Origin: Flavobacteriaceae bacterium
GTDB taxonomy: Bacteria; Bacteroidota; Bacteroidia; Flavobacteriales; Flavobacteriaceae
Reading direction: 5' to 3'
Assembly: GCA_030148025.1 (NCBI GenBank)
Contig: JASBUG010000010.1
Coordinates: 96,809-160,808 of the forward strand
DNA length: 64,000 nt
Shown: piece after piece, positions 1 to 6,515 of the stretch
How positions within the stretch are numbered: position 1 is the first letter of the stretch
Layout of the letters: every line of letters begins with the position of its first letter
The notes under the pieces: generated by a model
What the model saw: only the letters and a program-made list of their open reading frames with translations
What the model was told of the DNA's origin: nothing
The model's database searches: none
Program-made: the position numbers and the translations under genes

Positions 1-1808
1 GTCTAGATAGAAGTACTCCAACTAAAACCTGGCTCAAACAATTAGATGAATTGTTGCTAAATATTAATGACCAGGAATTAAAAGAGAACTTCACGAATTG
101 GATTAACGTGGTAATTCAATTGTTACGAGAAATTCATAAAACTAATCTATGGGAGTTTACTTTTTTAACTAGTAGAAACATTCAACTACTACGCTCTATG
201 GTTTGGACTAGTGCTGTACTTAATGATGATGATCTTAATCAAACTGTAGAAGAATTGGGATTATGGAGTTTTAAAAAACTATCTGGTCATGGATCTGTAA
301 GTGCTAAATTGGGTAATGCATGCATTTATGCTTTCTCAAAATTACCATACCAAGATGGAGTGTCTAGACTAACTAAGTTTAGAGCAAAAATAAAGTATCC
401 GTCAGTTCATAAGTTAATTTCTAAAGCAATTAAAAGTGTAGCAGAAAGTGAAGGTAAATCAATGGATGAAATTGAAGAGTTGGCTGTTCAGGACTTTCAG
501 TTGAATAAGGATTACCAATTAATTAAAAAGTTTGATAATTACAAAGGTATCGCGAGTGTTATTAGTAGTAGTTCTGTTGCTCTACTTTGGGAAAATGAAA
601 ATGGAAAACAAATTAAATCTATTCCGAAACATGTAAAAGAAAACTTCCCTGAAGAATTAAAAGCTTTTAAAAAGCAAATAAAAGAAGCCCAGTCTAATTT
701 AGGTGCACAAAGTAAAAGAATTGAAAGAATGTTTTTAGCAAAACGAAAATGGTCTTTCAGTCAATGGAAAAAATTATACATAGATAATAACCTGTTAGCC
801 TTTTTTGGAACTAAGCTTATTTGGAATTTCTCATATAATGATAAGGTTGTTAGTGCTGTTTATATAAACGACCAATTTGTTAACCCAGAGGGTATTGTAG
901 ATTTTGAGTTTGATACATCTAATGTTGAAATTTGGCATCCAGCATTGAGTACTGTAAATGAGGTTCAGGAATGGCGTCACTGGCTTATGGAACATGAAAT
1001 AAAGCAACCTTTTAAGCAAGCTCATAGAGAGGTTTATATTGTAACTGATGCCGAAAATCAAACTAATACGTATTCTAACAGATTTGCTGCTCATATTTTA
1101 CGTCAGCATGTTTTTAATGCCTTGTGCAAGGAAAGAGGTTGGATTTATAATTTACAAGGACAATGGGACTCTCACAATATTCCAGTGCTTAATATTCCAT
1201 CATGGAATTATAAAATAGAATTTTGGGTTGATACTGAAGGAGTACATGAATTTGCAAATGATATAGGCATTCTAAATTATGTTCAAACAGATCAAGTTAG
1301 GTTTTATGATAACAATGGGCAATTAGAAATGGCTGAGGTACCTCCTTTAGTGTTTTCTGAAGTTATGAGAGATGTTGATTTATTTGTTGGTGTAAGTAGT
1401 ATAGGAGCAGATCCAAACTGGACAGATAATGGCGAAGGTAGATTTCAAGGTTATTGGAATGCTTTTTCATTTGGAGATTTAACAACTTCTGGTAAAGAAC
1501 GAGGAAATCTTTTAAAAATATTGATTCCTAAACTTGAGATAAAAGATAAATGTGAATTTGAGGGTAACTTCTTAGTCGTAAATGGAAAGAAGCGAACATA
1601 CAAAATTCATCTAGGTAGTGGTAATATTTTAATGAAGCCCAATGATCAATACTTATGTATTGTAGCTGATAGAAGAAAAAGTGACAAATCAGTTTTTCTG
1701 CCTTTTGAAGGTGATTCGATGTTATCAATGATCATTAGTAAAGCTTTATTGTTAGCTAATGATGAAAAAATAAAAGACCCAACAATACTTAGTCAAATTA
1801 ATAGGTGA
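1..1808 (+). CDS. DUF4132 domain-containing protein (5' end cut off by window)
   Basis: The frame is open back to base 3, so the gene begins left of the window and the TTG at 51 is not a real start. About 601 residues are visible. Bases 955-1140 encode the hallmark DUF4132 block, with the order E-W-x-x-W-L, H-E-x-x-Q-P-F-K-Q-A, H-R-E-V-Y, then T-D-A-E and a Y-S-N-R-F-A-A-H stretch. The upstream half is helical and charged, without membrane segments, so a large cytosolic protein is likely. DUF4132 also occurs in MolR-like proteins, but its biochemical role is not established. It converges with the integrative-element genes to its right, so it could be element cargo or the chromosomal neighbour. 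The family call is strong; no function is claimed. Confidence 0.82.
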   Translation, partial: LDRSTPTKTWLKQLDELLLNINDQELKENFTNWINVVIQLLREIHKTNLWEFTFLTSRNIQLLRSMVWTSAVLNDDDLNQTVEELGLWSFKKLSGHGSVSAKLGNACIYAFSKLPYQDGVSRLTKFRAKIKYPSVHKLISKAIKSVAESEGKSMDEIEELAVQDFQLNKDYQLIKKFDNYKGIASVISSSSVALLWENENGKQIKSIPKHVKENFPEELKAFKKQIKEAQSNLGAQSKRIERMFLAKRKWSFSQWKKLYIDNNLLAFFGTKLIWNFSYNDKVVSAVYINDQFVNPEGIVDFEFDTSNVEIWHPALSTVNEVQEWRHWLMEHEIKQPFKQAHREVYIVTDAENQTNTYSNRFAAHILRQHVFNALCKERGWIYNLQGQWDSHNIPVLNIPSWNYKIEFWVDTEGVHEFANDIGILNYVQTDQVRFYDNNGQLEMAEVPPLVFSEVMRDVDLFVGVSSIGADPNWTDNGEGRFQGYWNAFSFGDLTTSGKERGNLLKILIPKLEIKDKCEFEGNFLVVNGKKRTYKIHLGSGNILMKPNDQYLCIVADRRKSDKSVFLPFEGDSMLSMIISKALLLANDEKIKDPTILSQINR

Positions 1809-1830
1809 TTAAAGTGATTTTTTGATGTAT

Positions 1831-1880
1831 TTAATTTATGTTAATACCTATTAATACGAATTAATTTGCATTAACGTTAC
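1831..1880. repeat. Five phased 10-bp TTAA-led units (iteron-like)
   Basis: Five consecutive 10-mers each begin with TTAA in exact register: TTAATTTATG, TTAATACCTA, TTAATACGAA, TTAATTTGCA and TTAACGTTAC. The period equals about one helical turn, so a protein could bind each unit on one DNA face. The array lies between the DUF4132 gene and the last gene of the integrative module. Its role is inferred only. Confidence 0.7.
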
Positions 1881-1903
1881 TGTTTTTTCATCTCTTTTTT
1901 TGA

Positions 1904-1942
1904 AAAAAATCTAGAATATTGTTTTATGAAACAATATTCTAG
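1904..1942 (-). terminator. Rho-independent terminator of the 1997-2842 leftward genes
   Basis: Perfect 14-bp arms, CTAGAATATTGTTT and AAACAATATTCTAG, enclose a 4-nt loop. Read leftwards, the stem is followed by A then seven T residues, which fits an intrinsic terminator for the small leftward operon ending at 1997. Read rightwards there is no T run. Confidence 0.7.
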
Positions 1943-1959
1943 TATTTGAAAAGGATAAA

Positions 1960-1977
1960 ATTGTTTTTAAAAACAAT
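1960..1977. repeat. 18-bp perfect palindrome
   Basis: ATTGTTTTTAAAAACAAT is its own reverse complement. It sits between the terminator hairpin and the stop codon of the small membrane protein. It may be a second terminator stem or a protein-binding site. Confidence 0.5.
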
Positions 1978-1996
1978 AATTATATTAGAAAACAAT

Positions 1997-2185
1997 TTAT
2001 TTTTTTGAATCTTCAACATGTTCCTTTTTGGAAAAATATAGACTTGCCGTAATTAATGTTATTGCTGAGACTATTACCAAATAAAAGAGGTGCCTGTTAT
2101 TTTTTGCCAATTCTTGGTTTTCGGTAATTGTTTCGGTTAATTCAAAAGTATTATCAACTACCTGAATATCTCTAAAGTCAATCAT
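1997..2185 (-). CDS. Small single-pass membrane protein of integrative element
   Basis: This 62-residue protein has an acidic N-terminal half, then one hydrophobic helix at about residues 33-50 (L-F-Y-L-V-I-V-S-A-I-T-L), and a charged tail ending in D-S-K-K. Its start codon overlaps the stop codon of the preceding gene by 4 bp (ATGA), which supports real, translationally coupled expression. It is the last gene before a strong terminator. I do not recognise a family. Position suggests an accessory or stability function in the mobile element, but nothing in the sequence shows which. Confidence 0.6.
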   Translation of the reverse strand: MIDFRDIQVVDNTFELTETITENQELAKNNRHLFYLVIVSAITLITASLYFSKKEHVEDSKK

Positions 2186-2541
2186 AGTTTAATAATTTGG
2201 TAATTCTCTGTATTCGGAATGTTTCTAAGAGCATAATTATAATAAGCAGGAAGTTTTCCTAAATCTGTATTTGCTATATGATTATAAGCAGTAAAATCGA
2301 TTCCTTTACCATGAAGAAAGTGCATATTATATAATTGTTTTGAGTTTATTTCAAAGAGTGATTTCAAAATTTTGTGACTCTTTTTACAAGGTATATCAAA
2401 GAATGCTCTTTCCTGATTTAATTTGCTTGCTTTTTTATTATTGTATTTGATCCTATTAGCCGGAGTAGCGAATTTTTGACTTGTCTTTTTGGGGATAAAC
2501 TTTTCTTTGGTAAGTGGATCTATTTTGTATTCAATTTCCAT
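2182..2541 (-). CDS. Integrative-element protein with cysteine-less zinc-ribbon-like N-terminus
   Basis: This is a basic 119-residue protein. Residues 9-40 follow the spacing of a zinc ribbon of the kind C-x-x-C, F-x-P-x-R, Q-x-F-C-S-x-x-C-R, but the cysteines are replaced: F-I-P-K-K-T-S-Q-K-F-A-T-P-A-N-R. The fold may therefore survive without metal. The C-terminal part is helical with no recognised domain. The gene is 1 bp downstream of the HTH gene and overlaps the small membrane gene by 4 bp, so the three form one transcription unit. Similar proteins are commonly found beside tyrosine recombinases in Flavobacteriaceae, from memory. Function unknown; DNA binding is a reasonable guess. Confidence 0.62.
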   Translation of the reverse strand: MEIEYKIDPLTKEKFIPKKTSQKFATPANRIKYNNKKASKLNQERAFFDIPCKKSHKILKSLFEINSKQLYNMHFLHGKGIDFTAYNHIANTDLGKLPAYYNYALRNIPNTENYQIIKL

Positions 2542-2542
2542 A

Positions 2543-2842
2543 TTAGATACTGATTTTATTATTATTTAATATTTCATTTATAGCCTTAACCTCATAGAGG
2601 TAGACATCACCTAGTTTAGTATATGGAAGTACTCCAGTTTCTCTATATTTGATAATAGTATTTGGTGAAATACCAAATAGATTTCTTAAATCAGAATTTC
2701 GATAATATTTACTCGCCTTAGAATTTGGAGGCACTTGTGAAGTACAATTCTTAATTGTATCTAATTTTAATAAAATAGGCTCAAGTAAATTTTCTATTGC
2801 CTTTATTGTCGGTATTGTTATTTCTTGTAAGTGATCTGACAT
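2543..2842 (-). CDS. Helix-turn-helix protein, excisionase-like
   Basis: This 99-residue protein has a helical N-terminal third (residues 5-35) and a C-terminal MerR/excisionase-type winged helix at about residues 47-95. The key run is Y-R-N-S-D-L-R-N-L-F-G-I-S-P-N-T-I-x-K-Y-R, then G-V-L-P-Y-T-K-L-G-D-V-Y-L-Y, the usual wing of helix_turn_helix_17 proteins. It heads a three-gene leftward operon in an integrative module, where such proteins act as recombination directionality factors or transcription regulators. A GCGAA repeat shared with the integrase promoter lies about 60 bp upstream. The HTH call is firm; the excisionase role is inferred. Confidence 0.75.
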   Translation of the reverse strand: MSDHLQEITIPTIKAIENLLEPILLKLDTIKNCTSQVPPNSKASKYYRNSDLRNLFGISPNTIIKYRETGVLPYTKLGDVYLYEVKAINEILNNNKISI

Positions 2843-2903
2843 ATTTTTTCATTTTAATATGTCGTAAAGAAAAATAGTTTAATTGAAATAAGTTTAATAT
2901 AAT

Positions 2904-2923
2904 GGCGAACTTGGAGCGAATTT
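2904..2923. promoter_or_regulatory. GCGAA-repeat site upstream of HTH gene
   Basis: GGCGAACTTGGAGCGAATTT matches the site at 5201-5220 at 15 of 20 positions. It overlaps the 3' end of the RteC-like gene and lies upstream of the HTH operon. It is a candidate operator shared with the integrase gene. Confidence 0.45.
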
Positions 2924-3845
2924 AATCTTTAGTATTGTTTCTTCTAGTTTGCAATTTAAAAATCAGTTTGTCAAGGAATTCTTTTTGCTTTTTTGTTTCT
3001 TTACTATCAACAGAAATAGCTTCAGAATATTCCCGTTTGAATGTTTTTATTGGTAGTCTTTCGTTGTTTGCATTTCTATATGTGAAATTTTCTTCAACAA
3101 ATTGTTTCAATTCATATCGGTTTTTTTCCATATTAAATTCATCTAAAACGAATATTTTTTCTTCTAATAAAATACTAAATAGAAGAGCAACACCTTTCTT
3201 ATTAAAATTTACATGACAAACCCTATTTTTTCTTTTTTTAGGGCTATATTCTTCCAGATCTTCAAGCTTGAGGTTTTTGAAATCTATAAACTCAGCATTC
3301 ATATGAATAGAGTATATAAAATCATATAAGTTTTTTAAAGCTTCACAGTACATATGCACTGAATGCAATAGCATGCCTTTTTCAAAATCGAATTGTGTTT
3401 CGAATTTGTTGATATTCTCAGAGTGAAATTCTAGGAAATTGAATAAGCCAGATTCTTTTGAATCAATAGGCTCAGAACCTGATTTAAACTTTTCAAATAA
3501 ACCAATATTTGTAGCTGGTTTTTTATTGTAATTATCAATAATTCTTATTTTCTCGGAATAAAGATTAAAGAATTTAGGAGAATGGCATTTATACTTCTCA
3601 ATATGTTCAATTTTATCCCATATTAAATCGAGTAGATTTTGAAGGTATTCAACATGCTTTAACCCATTTACTAATTGCTTGTGTAATAACTTTTTGATGT
3701 TATCAATTTTATCATAGTAATAATACTCATCAATTTCATTGATCCATTTATTGTTAAACTGATAAGTATTAAAGGTTTCACTATAACTAACTTTAAATTT
3801 AGTTAGTTCATTGATAGCATTGTCAGTTTGAAAAGCGTAATCCAT
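2922..3845 (-). CDS. RteC-like integrative-element protein (tentative)
   Basis: This 307-residue protein is rich in Lys, Asn and aromatic residues, without a signal peptide or membrane helix. The C-terminal half has an A-L-L-F-S-I-L-L-E-E segment, a helix ending in F-V-E-E-N-F-T-Y, and a final R-E-Y-S, then E-T-K-K-Q-K-E-F-L-D-K-L with a basic end. This order resembles RteC, a Bacteroides protein that promotes excision of conjugative transposons. The match is by pattern memory and is weak in the N-terminal half. Its place between a tyrosine recombinase and an excisionase-like HTH gene fits a control role in element mobility. It could instead be an unrelated helical protein. Confidence 0.5.
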   Translation of the reverse strand: MDYAFQTDNAINELTKFKVSYSETFNTYQFNNKWINEIDEYYYYDKIDNIKKLLHKQLVNGLKHVEYLQNLLDLIWDKIEHIEKYKCHSPKFFNLYSEKIRIIDNYNKKPATNIGLFEKFKSGSEPIDSKESGLFNFLEFHSENINKFETQFDFEKGMLLHSVHMYCEALKNLYDFIYSIHMNAEFIDFKNLKLEDLEEYSPKKRKNRVCHVNFNKKGVALLFSILLEEKIFVLDEFNMEKNRYELKQFVEENFTYRNANNERLPIKTFKREYSEAISVDSKETKKQKEFLDKLIFKLQTRRNNTKD

Positions 3846-3913
3846 AAGTTAAATGATTAAACACTAATATAATATATTCTTACATTCTATTAAGCATGGA
3901 TATTACTTTTGCA

Positions 3914-5140
3914 CTAGCTGAATTTTGTTTTCAAAATTTTCATGTCATTATTAACACTTGAATCTAAAACCTTAGCATAATGCTGAGTTTGTTTAATATT
4001 TGAATGCCCCATCATAGCTGAAACATTTTCTAATCTTACTCCGTTCCCTAAAGTTATTGTTGTGGCAAAAGTGTGCCTCGCGACGTACCAAGTTAAGTTT
4101 TTTGTAATTCCACATATATCTGCAATTTCTTTTAAATAAGCATTCATTTTTTGATTAGAAATTTTTGGGATTAAGGTTTCTTGCTTGTGTCTATACTTTT
4201 CAATAATCCTTTGAACTGGAGGCAAAACAGGAACATTAGCTCTAATTCCAGTTTTAATTCTATCAGTAATTATCCATAAATCTCCATGATTATCACTTAT
4301 CAAATTCTTCGATGTTAAGTTTTCAGCATCAATAGGAGCATAGCCTGTATAGCAACTAAAAAGAAATATGTCTTTTACTTTTTCTAATCTGCCAATTTTA
4401 AACACCCTGTTTTCAATTTTATTCAATTCTTCTTCCGTTAAAAATGTTGCATCTTTTTTCTGTAATTTACCATCATATTTTGAAAAGGGGTTTTTCACAA
4501 TTAAATCTAGTTTAATTCCAAAATTACACATGGTCTTAAAGGTTTTGAAATACTTTACTACTGAATTATTCTTTATCCCAACCCTCCCTTTATACTCACT
4601 TTCATATTTTAAAAAGGATTCAAGATTATGTATAAAGGCTCCTGTGATTTTTTCCACAGGGATATTATCAATCTTGTATTTTTTGCGTAAGAATATTACA
4701 ACTAAGTCTTTAGCTCGGTAGTATTTTTGTAAAGAAGCTGGTGAACGTTCTCCATATTTCACTTTCCTTTCAAAATCATTATTATGAATATCGAATATAT
4801 CAAGCAAGCCAATTTTTTTTGTTTTAGGTTTAACTTGATTTTTTCCAAGAATTTCAACTTTTATCTCGCTAAGATTTATGTTAGCATTGTTTTTTAGTAA
4901 TAAATTAAATTTTGTTTCAAACAACATTGTTAAAGAGTCTAATGATGCTTTAATAACTTTTTCTTTTTGAATTTTCAATGTATTTCTAAGATGATTTGTA
5001 AAGTTCCATCTTTCTTTGGTAATATATTTACCGGTGCTCATGGTTATACTTTTGCCGTGATACGAAATTTTGGCATAAATAGGGCATTCGTCATTACTAT
5101 TTGACTTTTCTGATTTAATAAAATAAATAATTTTAAGCAT
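3914..5140 (-). CDS. Tyrosine recombinase / integrase
   Basis: At 408 residues this has the usual length for Bacteroidota element integrases. Residues 1-100 are an arm-type DNA-binding domain (W-N-F near residue 46), residues 112-215 the SAM-like core-binding domain, and residues 230-405 the catalytic domain. Visible catalytic residues are K296 (K-T-G), R355 in A-R-H-T-F-A-T, H379 in M-G-H-S and nucleophile Y388 in H-Y-A-K. The usual first Arg in T-G-L-R is A268, and the His of H-x-x-R is Y352. IntDOT of CTnDOT also lacks the first Arg, so the enzyme is probably active. Integration and excision of the surrounding module are its likely job. The start is ATG, preceded by palindromic DNA. Confidence 0.92.
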   Translation of the reverse strand: MLKIIYFIKSEKSNSNDECPIYAKISYHGKSITMSTGKYITKERWNFTNHLRNTLKIQKEKVIKASLDSLTMLFETKFNLLLKNNANINLSEIKVEILGKNQVKPKTKKIGLLDIFDIHNNDFERKVKYGERSPASLQKYYRAKDLVVIFLRKKYKIDNIPVEKITGAFIHNLESFLKYESEYKGRVGIKNNSVVKYFKTFKTMCNFGIKLDLIVKNPFSKYDGKLQKKDATFLTEEELNKIENRVFKIGRLEKVKDIFLFSCYTGYAPIDAENLTSKNLISDNHGDLWIITDRIKTGIRANVPVLPPVQRIIEKYRHKQETLIPKISNQKMNAYLKEIADICGITKNLTWYVARHTFATTITLGNGVRLENVSAMMGHSNIKQTQHYAKVLDSSVNNDMKILKTKFS

Positions 5141-5146
5141 AGCTTA

Positions 5147-5178
5147 GTTTTTAAATTAGTACTAATTGATTTAAAAAC
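5147..5178. promoter_or_regulatory. Nested inverted repeat immediately upstream of integrase
   Basis: Outer arms GTTTTTAAAT and ATTTAAAAAC flank a region containing the perfect 14-bp palindrome AATTAGTACTAATT (5154-5167). It starts 7 bp before the integrase ATG, overlapping where the leader should be. It is a candidate operator or mRNA hairpin controlling integrase synthesis. Confidence 0.5.
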
Positions 5179-5200
5179 ATTTTGAAAGCCTAATAATAAC

Positions 5201-5220
5201 GCCGAATTCGCAGCGAATTC
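5201..5220. promoter_or_regulatory. GCGAA-repeat site upstream of integrase
   Basis: GCCGAATTCGCAGCGAATTC contains the perfect palindrome GAATTCGC-A-GCGAATTC (5204-5220). It shares 15 of 20 positions with the site at 2904-2923 upstream of the HTH operon. A common regulator of integrase and HTH genes is inferred. Confidence 0.45.
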
Positions 5221-5231
5221 TTAAGAAAGTA

Positions 5232-5287
5232 GTTACCCCAAGATTGGAATCGAACCTAAAAAATGATAGGGTAACCAATAGGGTAAC
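5232..5287. other. Candidate attachment region: tRNA 3'-end-like fragment with GGGTAAC repeats
   Basis: On the minus strand, 5236-5257 reads AGGTTCGATTCCAATCTTGG plus GG. This looks like the T-loop and 3' acceptor strand of a tRNA, but no tRNA body precedes it. It is bracketed by GGGTAAC: inverted at 5232-5238 and direct at 5269-5275 and 5281-5287, the last two inside a repeated ATAGGGTAAC spaced 12 bp. A tRNA-end fragment next to an integrase is typical of an attachment site. No second copy was found in the window. Confidence 0.45.
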
Positions 5288-5332
5288 TGTTCTATGCGTT
5301 TTTAAGTGTTCTTTGAAAATATCTAAAAAAAG

Positions 5333-5367
5333 AAAAACCCTTTAAACACTGGGTTAAAAGGGTTTTT
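5333..5367 (-). terminator. Terminator downstream of tRNA-Ser
   Basis: Arms AAAAACCCTTT and AAAGGGTTTTT pair perfectly across a 13-nt loop. Read leftwards, the stem runs into TTTTTCTTTTTTT. A second small hairpin, ATGTTTC and GAAACAT (5376-5393), lies between it and the tRNA. This suggests the native downstream region of the tRNA is intact. Confidence 0.75.
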
Positions 5368-5401
5368 GAAATTTTATGTTTCTTTTGAAACATTGTTTTC
5401 G

Positions 5402-5486
5402 CGGAGAAGGAGGGATTCGAACCCCCGGAGGTGTGACCCTCGCTGGTTTTCAAGACCAGTGCATTCGACCACTCTGCCACTTCTCC
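5402..5486 (-). tRNA. tRNA-Ser (UGA)
   Basis: The minus strand folds as a class II tRNA. The acceptor arms are GGAGAAG and CTTCTCC, the anticodon stem and loop read CTGGTCTTGAAAACCAG with anticodon TGA, a long variable arm follows, and the T-loop is GGTTCGAATCC. The 3' CCA is not encoded. The spurious translation M-A-E-W-S-N-A-L across this region is a familiar artefact of tRNA-Ser genes. Confidence 0.95.
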
Positions 5487-5632
5487 TAGAGTGTCTCATC
5501 AGCTATTTGCTGAATGCGGATGCAAATATAGAATCCTTTTTTAATTCTATCAAACCTTTTCTTATTTATTTTTTAAAATATCTCTTTCTTGTACAGTAGT
5601 TGTCTCAGACCATTGTACTTATTATTTATTCA

Positions 5633-5640
5633 TATTTTTG
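5633..5640 (+). promoter_or_regulatory. -7 box of Bacteroidota promoter for TSUP exporter gene
   Basis: TATTTTTG fits TAnnTTTG. It overlaps the upstream TTG start candidate at 5638, which argues that translation begins at the TTG at 5659 or that the transcript is essentially leaderless. Confidence 0.5.
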
Positions 5641-6423
5641 CAACTTATATTTTTTAGTTTGGAAACACTGTTAGAATTCGATTATAATCTTCTACTATTA
5701 ATTGGAGCTGGCTTTATAGCAGGATTTGTTAATACTATAGCTGGTGGTGGTACACTATTGACCTTGCCAGCGTTAATCTTTATGGGGTTACCTCCAGCAG
5801 TTGCCAACGGAACCAATAGAATTGCTATTTTTTTGCAAACTTTTACAGGTGTTGCAGGTTTTAAATCAAAAGGTGTTTCAACCTATCCTTTTAGTATATA
5901 TGTTGGGATATCGGCTTTACTAGGATCGTTCATTGGAGCAAAAATTGCTGTAGATATAAAGGGCGATACATTCAATCGCATTTTGGCAATAATAATGATT
6001 GCCGTAGTAATACTAATTGTATTTAAGCCTAAAATAAATTTAAAAGAATTAGAAGAACGAACTTCAGGAAGATATTTATGGGTATCTATAATTGCATTTT
6101 TTTTCTTAGGTATTTATGGCGGATTCATTAATGCAGGAATAGGTTTTTTAATGCTATTATTTCTTCCATATGTAAATAGAATGAGTCTAGTTAGAGCTAA
6201 CGCTACAAAGGTAACTGTGGTTTGTATATATACTATTGGGGCTCTTATAATGTTCTATTTAAATGATAAGATAAACTGGAAATATGGCCTTATTTTATCT
6301 ATTGGAAATATTACTGGTGCCTGGATATCCAGTCGTTGGTCTGTAAAAAAAGGAGACGGTGTAGTAAGAATCTTTTTAATTGTTATGGTAACACTTATGG
6401 CCATAAAATTATGGTTCTTCTAA
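5638..6423 (+). CDS. TSUP-family (TauE/SafE) membrane exporter
   Basis: This 261-residue protein is almost entirely hydrophobic, with about eight membrane helices. The first carries the TSUP signature G-F-V-N-T-I-A-G-G-G-T-L-L-T-L-P-A-L. The second half repeats it as G-I-Y-G-G-F-I-N-A-G-I-G-F, as expected from the internal duplication of the family. Members move sulfite, sulfoacetate or related anions across the inner membrane; the substrate here cannot be told. No ATG lies near the first helix, so the start is TTG at 5638 or, better, TTG at 5659, because a promoter box covers 5633-5640. It is separated from the next gene by 92 bp. Confidence 0.9.
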   Translation: MQLIFFSLETLLEFDYNLLLLIGAGFIAGFVNTIAGGGTLLTLPALIFMGLPPAVANGTNRIAIFLQTFTGVAGFKSKGVSTYPFSIYVGISALLGSFIGAKIAVDIKGDTFNRILAIIMIAVVILIVFKPKINLKELEERTSGRYLWVSIIAFFFLGIYGGFINAGIGFLMLLFLPYVNRMSLVRANATKVTVVCIYTIGALIMFYLNDKINWKYGLILSIGNITGAWISSRWSVKKGDGVVRIFLIVMVTLMAIKLWFF

Positions 6424-6486
6424 AAGAGTCTATAAAGCAATTGTTATTATTTATTGAAGTTTAAAGATCAACTTTAAAACAGTGTC

Positions 6487-6494
6487 TATTTTTG
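6487..6494 (+). promoter_or_regulatory. -7 box for nitroreductase gene
   Basis: TATTTTTG fits TAnnTTTG and lies 21 bp before the ATG at 6516. Confidence 0.5.
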
Positions 6495-6515
6495 CGTTAG
6501 AAACTAAATGAAGGT

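Noticed and set aside
51..53. TTG start for the DUF4132 protein
   Set aside because: The same frame is open to the window edge with plausible protein sequence, so the gene is simply cut.
1831..1880. CRISPR array
   Set aside because: Units are 10 bp with no spacers and no cas genes nearby.
5402..5440. tRNA-Ser 3' end as the element attachment site
   Set aside because: No repeat of its 3' end was found leftwards in the window, and its native terminator lies intact before the element genes.
5292..5599. Two small frames across the tRNA-Ser gene, one translating to M-A-E-W-S-N-A-L
   Set aside because: They are translations of the tRNA sequence and its flanks, a well-known artefact.
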